The notes under the pieces: model-generated
What the model was told of the DNA's origin: nothing
The model's input: the letters and a program-made list of their open reading frames with translations, nothing else
Databases searched by the model: none
Made by a program: the position numbers and the translations under genes
Assembly: GCA_945865355.1 (NCBI GenBank)
Contig: CAMBDN010000025.1
Location: 1 to 17,113, forward strand
From: Legionella genomosp. 1
GTDB lineage: Bacteria; Pseudomonadota; Gammaproteobacteria; Legionellales; Legionellaceae
Length of the DNA stretch: 17,113 bases
Reading direction: 5' to 3'
Shown here: in pieces, positions 15,460 to 17,113 of the stretch
How the letters are laid out: each line of letters starts with the position of its first letter
Numbering within the stretch: position 1 is the stretch's first letter

Positions 15460-16929
15460 ATGCATACCCACTCGCTAACTGCCTTGACTAAAGCCTTGCA
15501 ACAAAGAAAATTTTCTAGCACTGAACTCACTCAACATTATCTAAATAGGATTTCTAATGCCACATCATTAAATGCGTTTATTTCTATCGATGAGGAAAAA
15601 GCGATTGCTGCGGCAGCAATCGCTGACAAAGCACTAAAAATCGGTGAATACAAGGCACTTACTGGCATTCCGTTGGCACACAAAGATATTTTCTGCACAC
15701 AATCAATGCCAACCACTTGTGGTTCGAAAATGCTGGCCAACTTTTGTTCTCCTTATTCAGCCACCGTCGTAAAACGTCTTGAACAACAAGGAACCATCCT
15801 ATTGGGTAAAACCAACATGGATGAGTTTGCAATGGGATCATCCAATGAAAACAGTTACTTTGGTTCTGTAAAAAATCCATGGAATCATGAGTGTGTTCCT
15901 GGTGGCTCATCTGGCGGTTCAGCAGCCGCTGTTGCCGCAGGTCTTGTACCGTTTGCCACCGGCTCAGATACCGGAGGATCGGTTAGGCAGCCTGCCGCTT
16001 TTTGCGGATTATCTGGGATAAAACCTACTTATGGATTGGTTTCTCGGTATGGTATGGTGGCTTATGCATCCAGTCTTGATCAAGCAGGTGCCTTCGCCCA
16101 CAGTGCTGAAGACCTTGCCTTAATTCTCCAAGCTATAGCCGGTTTTGATGAGCTTGACTCAACTTCTAGTGATAAATCAATCCCAGATTATACCGCCGCA
16201 TTAAACCAGCCGATAAAGCCAATGCGTATCGGTTTGCCCAGCTGTTTTTTCCACCCCGATGTGGCCGAGGATATTCAAAAGGCTATCCGTAATGCCGTAA
16301 CCATTTTTGAGCAAGCTGGAGCCACTATCGTCGAGCTTGATCTCAGCTTACAATCGTTGTGGGTCCCTTGTTATTACGTCATTGCTTGCGCAGAAGCCTC
16401 ATCTAATTTATCGCGCTACGATGGCATACGCTATGGCTATCGCACGCCTGTTGCGGAAACATTGCAAGAATTAATCACGCGCTCACGCAGTGAGGGGTTC
16501 GGCGTGGAGGTTAAGCGACGTATTCTTACCGGCACTCATGTCCTATCGTCTGGTTATTTCGACGACTATTATGTACAGGCGCAAAAAGTCAGGCGGATGA
16601 TTCAAGAAGAGTTTCTACGAGCGTTTTCGACTGTAGATATTATTTTAGGTCCAACAACGCCTTCTTGTGCCTTTAAATTGGGTGAAAAAATAACCGACCC
16701 AACACAACGCTATCTAGCCGACATATTTACGGTAACGGCTAATCTTGCAGGGCTTCCCGCTCTCTCAATACCTGCAGGTTTTAGTGACGGACTACCAATA
16801 GGCATGCAATTAATGGGACCACATTTTAGTGAATCAACGCTGCTTCGTGCGGCGCATTATTATCAACAATGTACAGACTGGCACCATGAAAGGCCAACAA
16901 ATGATATTGCTATTACTCATAATATCTGA
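15460..16929 (+). CDS. gatA: Asp/Glu-tRNA amidotransferase subunit A
   Basis: GatA is the amidase-signature subunit that releases ammonia from glutamine (or asparagine) and passes it to GatB. The Ser-cisSer-Lys triad is complete: K75 in AHKDIF, S150 in the Gly/Ser-rich PGGSSGGS, and the nucleophile S174 in GSDTGGSVRQPA. The spacing is the same as in Staphylococcus aureus GatA. GKTNMDEFAMGSS and the later SIPAGFSDGLPIGMQL are also typical. The 489 residues match the family. AGGAA at 15446-15450, inside the end of gatC, lies 9 bases before the ATG. The substrate specificity (Gln versus Asn route) cannot be decided here; it depends on which aminoacyl-tRNA synthetases the genome has. Confidence 0.97.
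   Translation: MHTHSLTALTKALQQRKFSSTELTQHYLNRISNATSLNAFISIDEEKAIAAAAIADKALKIGEYKALTGIPLAHKDIFCTQSMPTTCGSKMLANFCSPYSATVVKRLEQQGTILLGKTNMDEFAMGSSNENSYFGSVKNPWNHECVPGGSSGGSAAAVAAGLVPFATGSDTGGSVRQPAAFCGLSGIKPTYGLVSRYGMVAYASSLDQAGAFAHSAEDLALILQAIAGFDELDSTSSDKSIPDYTAALNQPIKPMRIGLPSCFFHPDVAEDIQKAIRNAVTIFEQAGATIVELDLSLQSLWVPCYYVIACAEASSNLSRYDGIRYGYRTPVAETLQELITRSRSEGFGVEVKRRILTGTHVLSSGYFDDYYVQAQKVRRMIQEEFLRAFSTVDIILGPTTPSCAFKLGEKITDPTQRYLADIFTVTANLAGLPALSIPAGFSDGLPIGMQLMGPHFSESTLLRAAHYYQQCTDWHHERPTNDIAITHNI
15601..15623. repeat. 11-base-pair perfect palindrome inside gatA
   Basis: GCGATTGCTGC and its exact reverse complement GCAGCAATCGC are separated by a single G. The stretch codes for the Ala/Ile-rich part of GatA (AIAAAAIA). 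As DNA it could extrude a cruciform; as RNA it would need several pairs opened to form a loop. It is most likely a by-product of repetitive alanine codons. Confidence 0.6.
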
Positions 16930-17027
16930 ATCTTGGGGAGCCGTCTGATTTGAGCACCGATTTTAGTTCAAGATGTGCCAAATAGGGCTGTTCAGTCAAT
17001 TGTAGTGGGTGGTTATTAGGAAGATTT
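16930..17027 (+). other. Spacer between gatA and gatB
   Basis: This 98-base spacer is longer than the other gaps of the gat genes. I see no hairpin, terminator or coding frame of interest in it. AGGAAG at 17018-17023 is the ribosome-binding site for gatB. Confidence 0.5.
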
Positions 17028-17113
17028 ATGAATTGGCAAACGGTGATAGGACTTGAAGTCCACGCTCAATTAAAAACTTGCTCTAAGTTATTTTCAAGTA
17101 CCGCAACGACTTA
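17028..17113 (+). CDS. gatB: Asp/Glu-tRNA amidotransferase subunit B, 3' part outside window
   Basis: GatB phosphorylates the tRNA-bound Glu or Asp and amidates it with ammonia from GatA. Only the first 28 codons are present. They read MNWQTVIGLEVHAQLKT followed by CSKLFSSTATT, which is the characteristic GatB N-terminus (VIGLEVHAQL). The ATG at 17028 is preceded by AGGAAG four bases upstream. Position after gatC and gatA confirms the call. Confidence 0.95.
   Translation, partial: MNWQTVIGLEVHAQLKTCSKLFSSTATT

Overview
The window reads as chromosomal core DNA of a gammaproteobacterium. GuaA, GuaB, MinD, MinE, FadE, ClcA and UgpA/E/C all match their enterobacterial counterparts over their full length. 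The presence of GatCAB, a FadE-type acyl-CoA dehydrogenase, a moderate-to-low GC content judged by eye, and a DUF1189-like membrane protein suggest the Legionellales (Legionella/Coxiella relatives). That placement is inference. I see no insertion sequences, CRISPR arrays, tRNA or rRNA genes, and gene density is very high (longest gap 195 bases).

Left part (1-4450): guaA (minus, missing only its last few codons at the window edge) follows guaB after 4 bases, forming a guaBA GMP-synthesis operon. Divergent from it is minDE, the division-site placement pair, without minC upstream. The 136-base divergent region carries two convincing back-to-back sigma70-type promoters. minD must start at a TTG codon.

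Middle part (4451-15069, all minus strand): read 5' to 3', the order is trpEG (fused, rhizobial-type anthranilate synthase), clcA (H+/Cl- antiporter), ugpA, ugpE, ugpC (glycerol-3-phosphate type ABC importer, two permeases and the ATPase), a DUF1189-like membrane protein, an alpha/beta hydrolase, then after a 156-base gap fadE. From trpEG to the hydrolase the genes overlap or are separated by at most 12 bases, so they are probably one transcript. The importer has no solute-binding protein gene beside it. The DUF1189-like protein, with a predicted extracytoplasmic domain of about 120 residues, sits directly after the ATPase gene.

Right part (15070-17113): gatC, gatA and the start of gatB (plus) encode the Asp-tRNA(Asn)/Glu-tRNA(Gln) amidotransferase. 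They are divergent from trpEG across an 86-base region that holds an inverted repeat exactly bracketing the likely trpEG -10 box. A perfect TATAAT lies so close to gatC that its mRNA may be leaderless.

The most interesting points are the apparently binding-protein-less Ugp importer coupled to a DUF1189 protein and a hydrolase, the fused TrpE(G) heading an unrelated transport operon, its small operator-like element, and minDE without minC.
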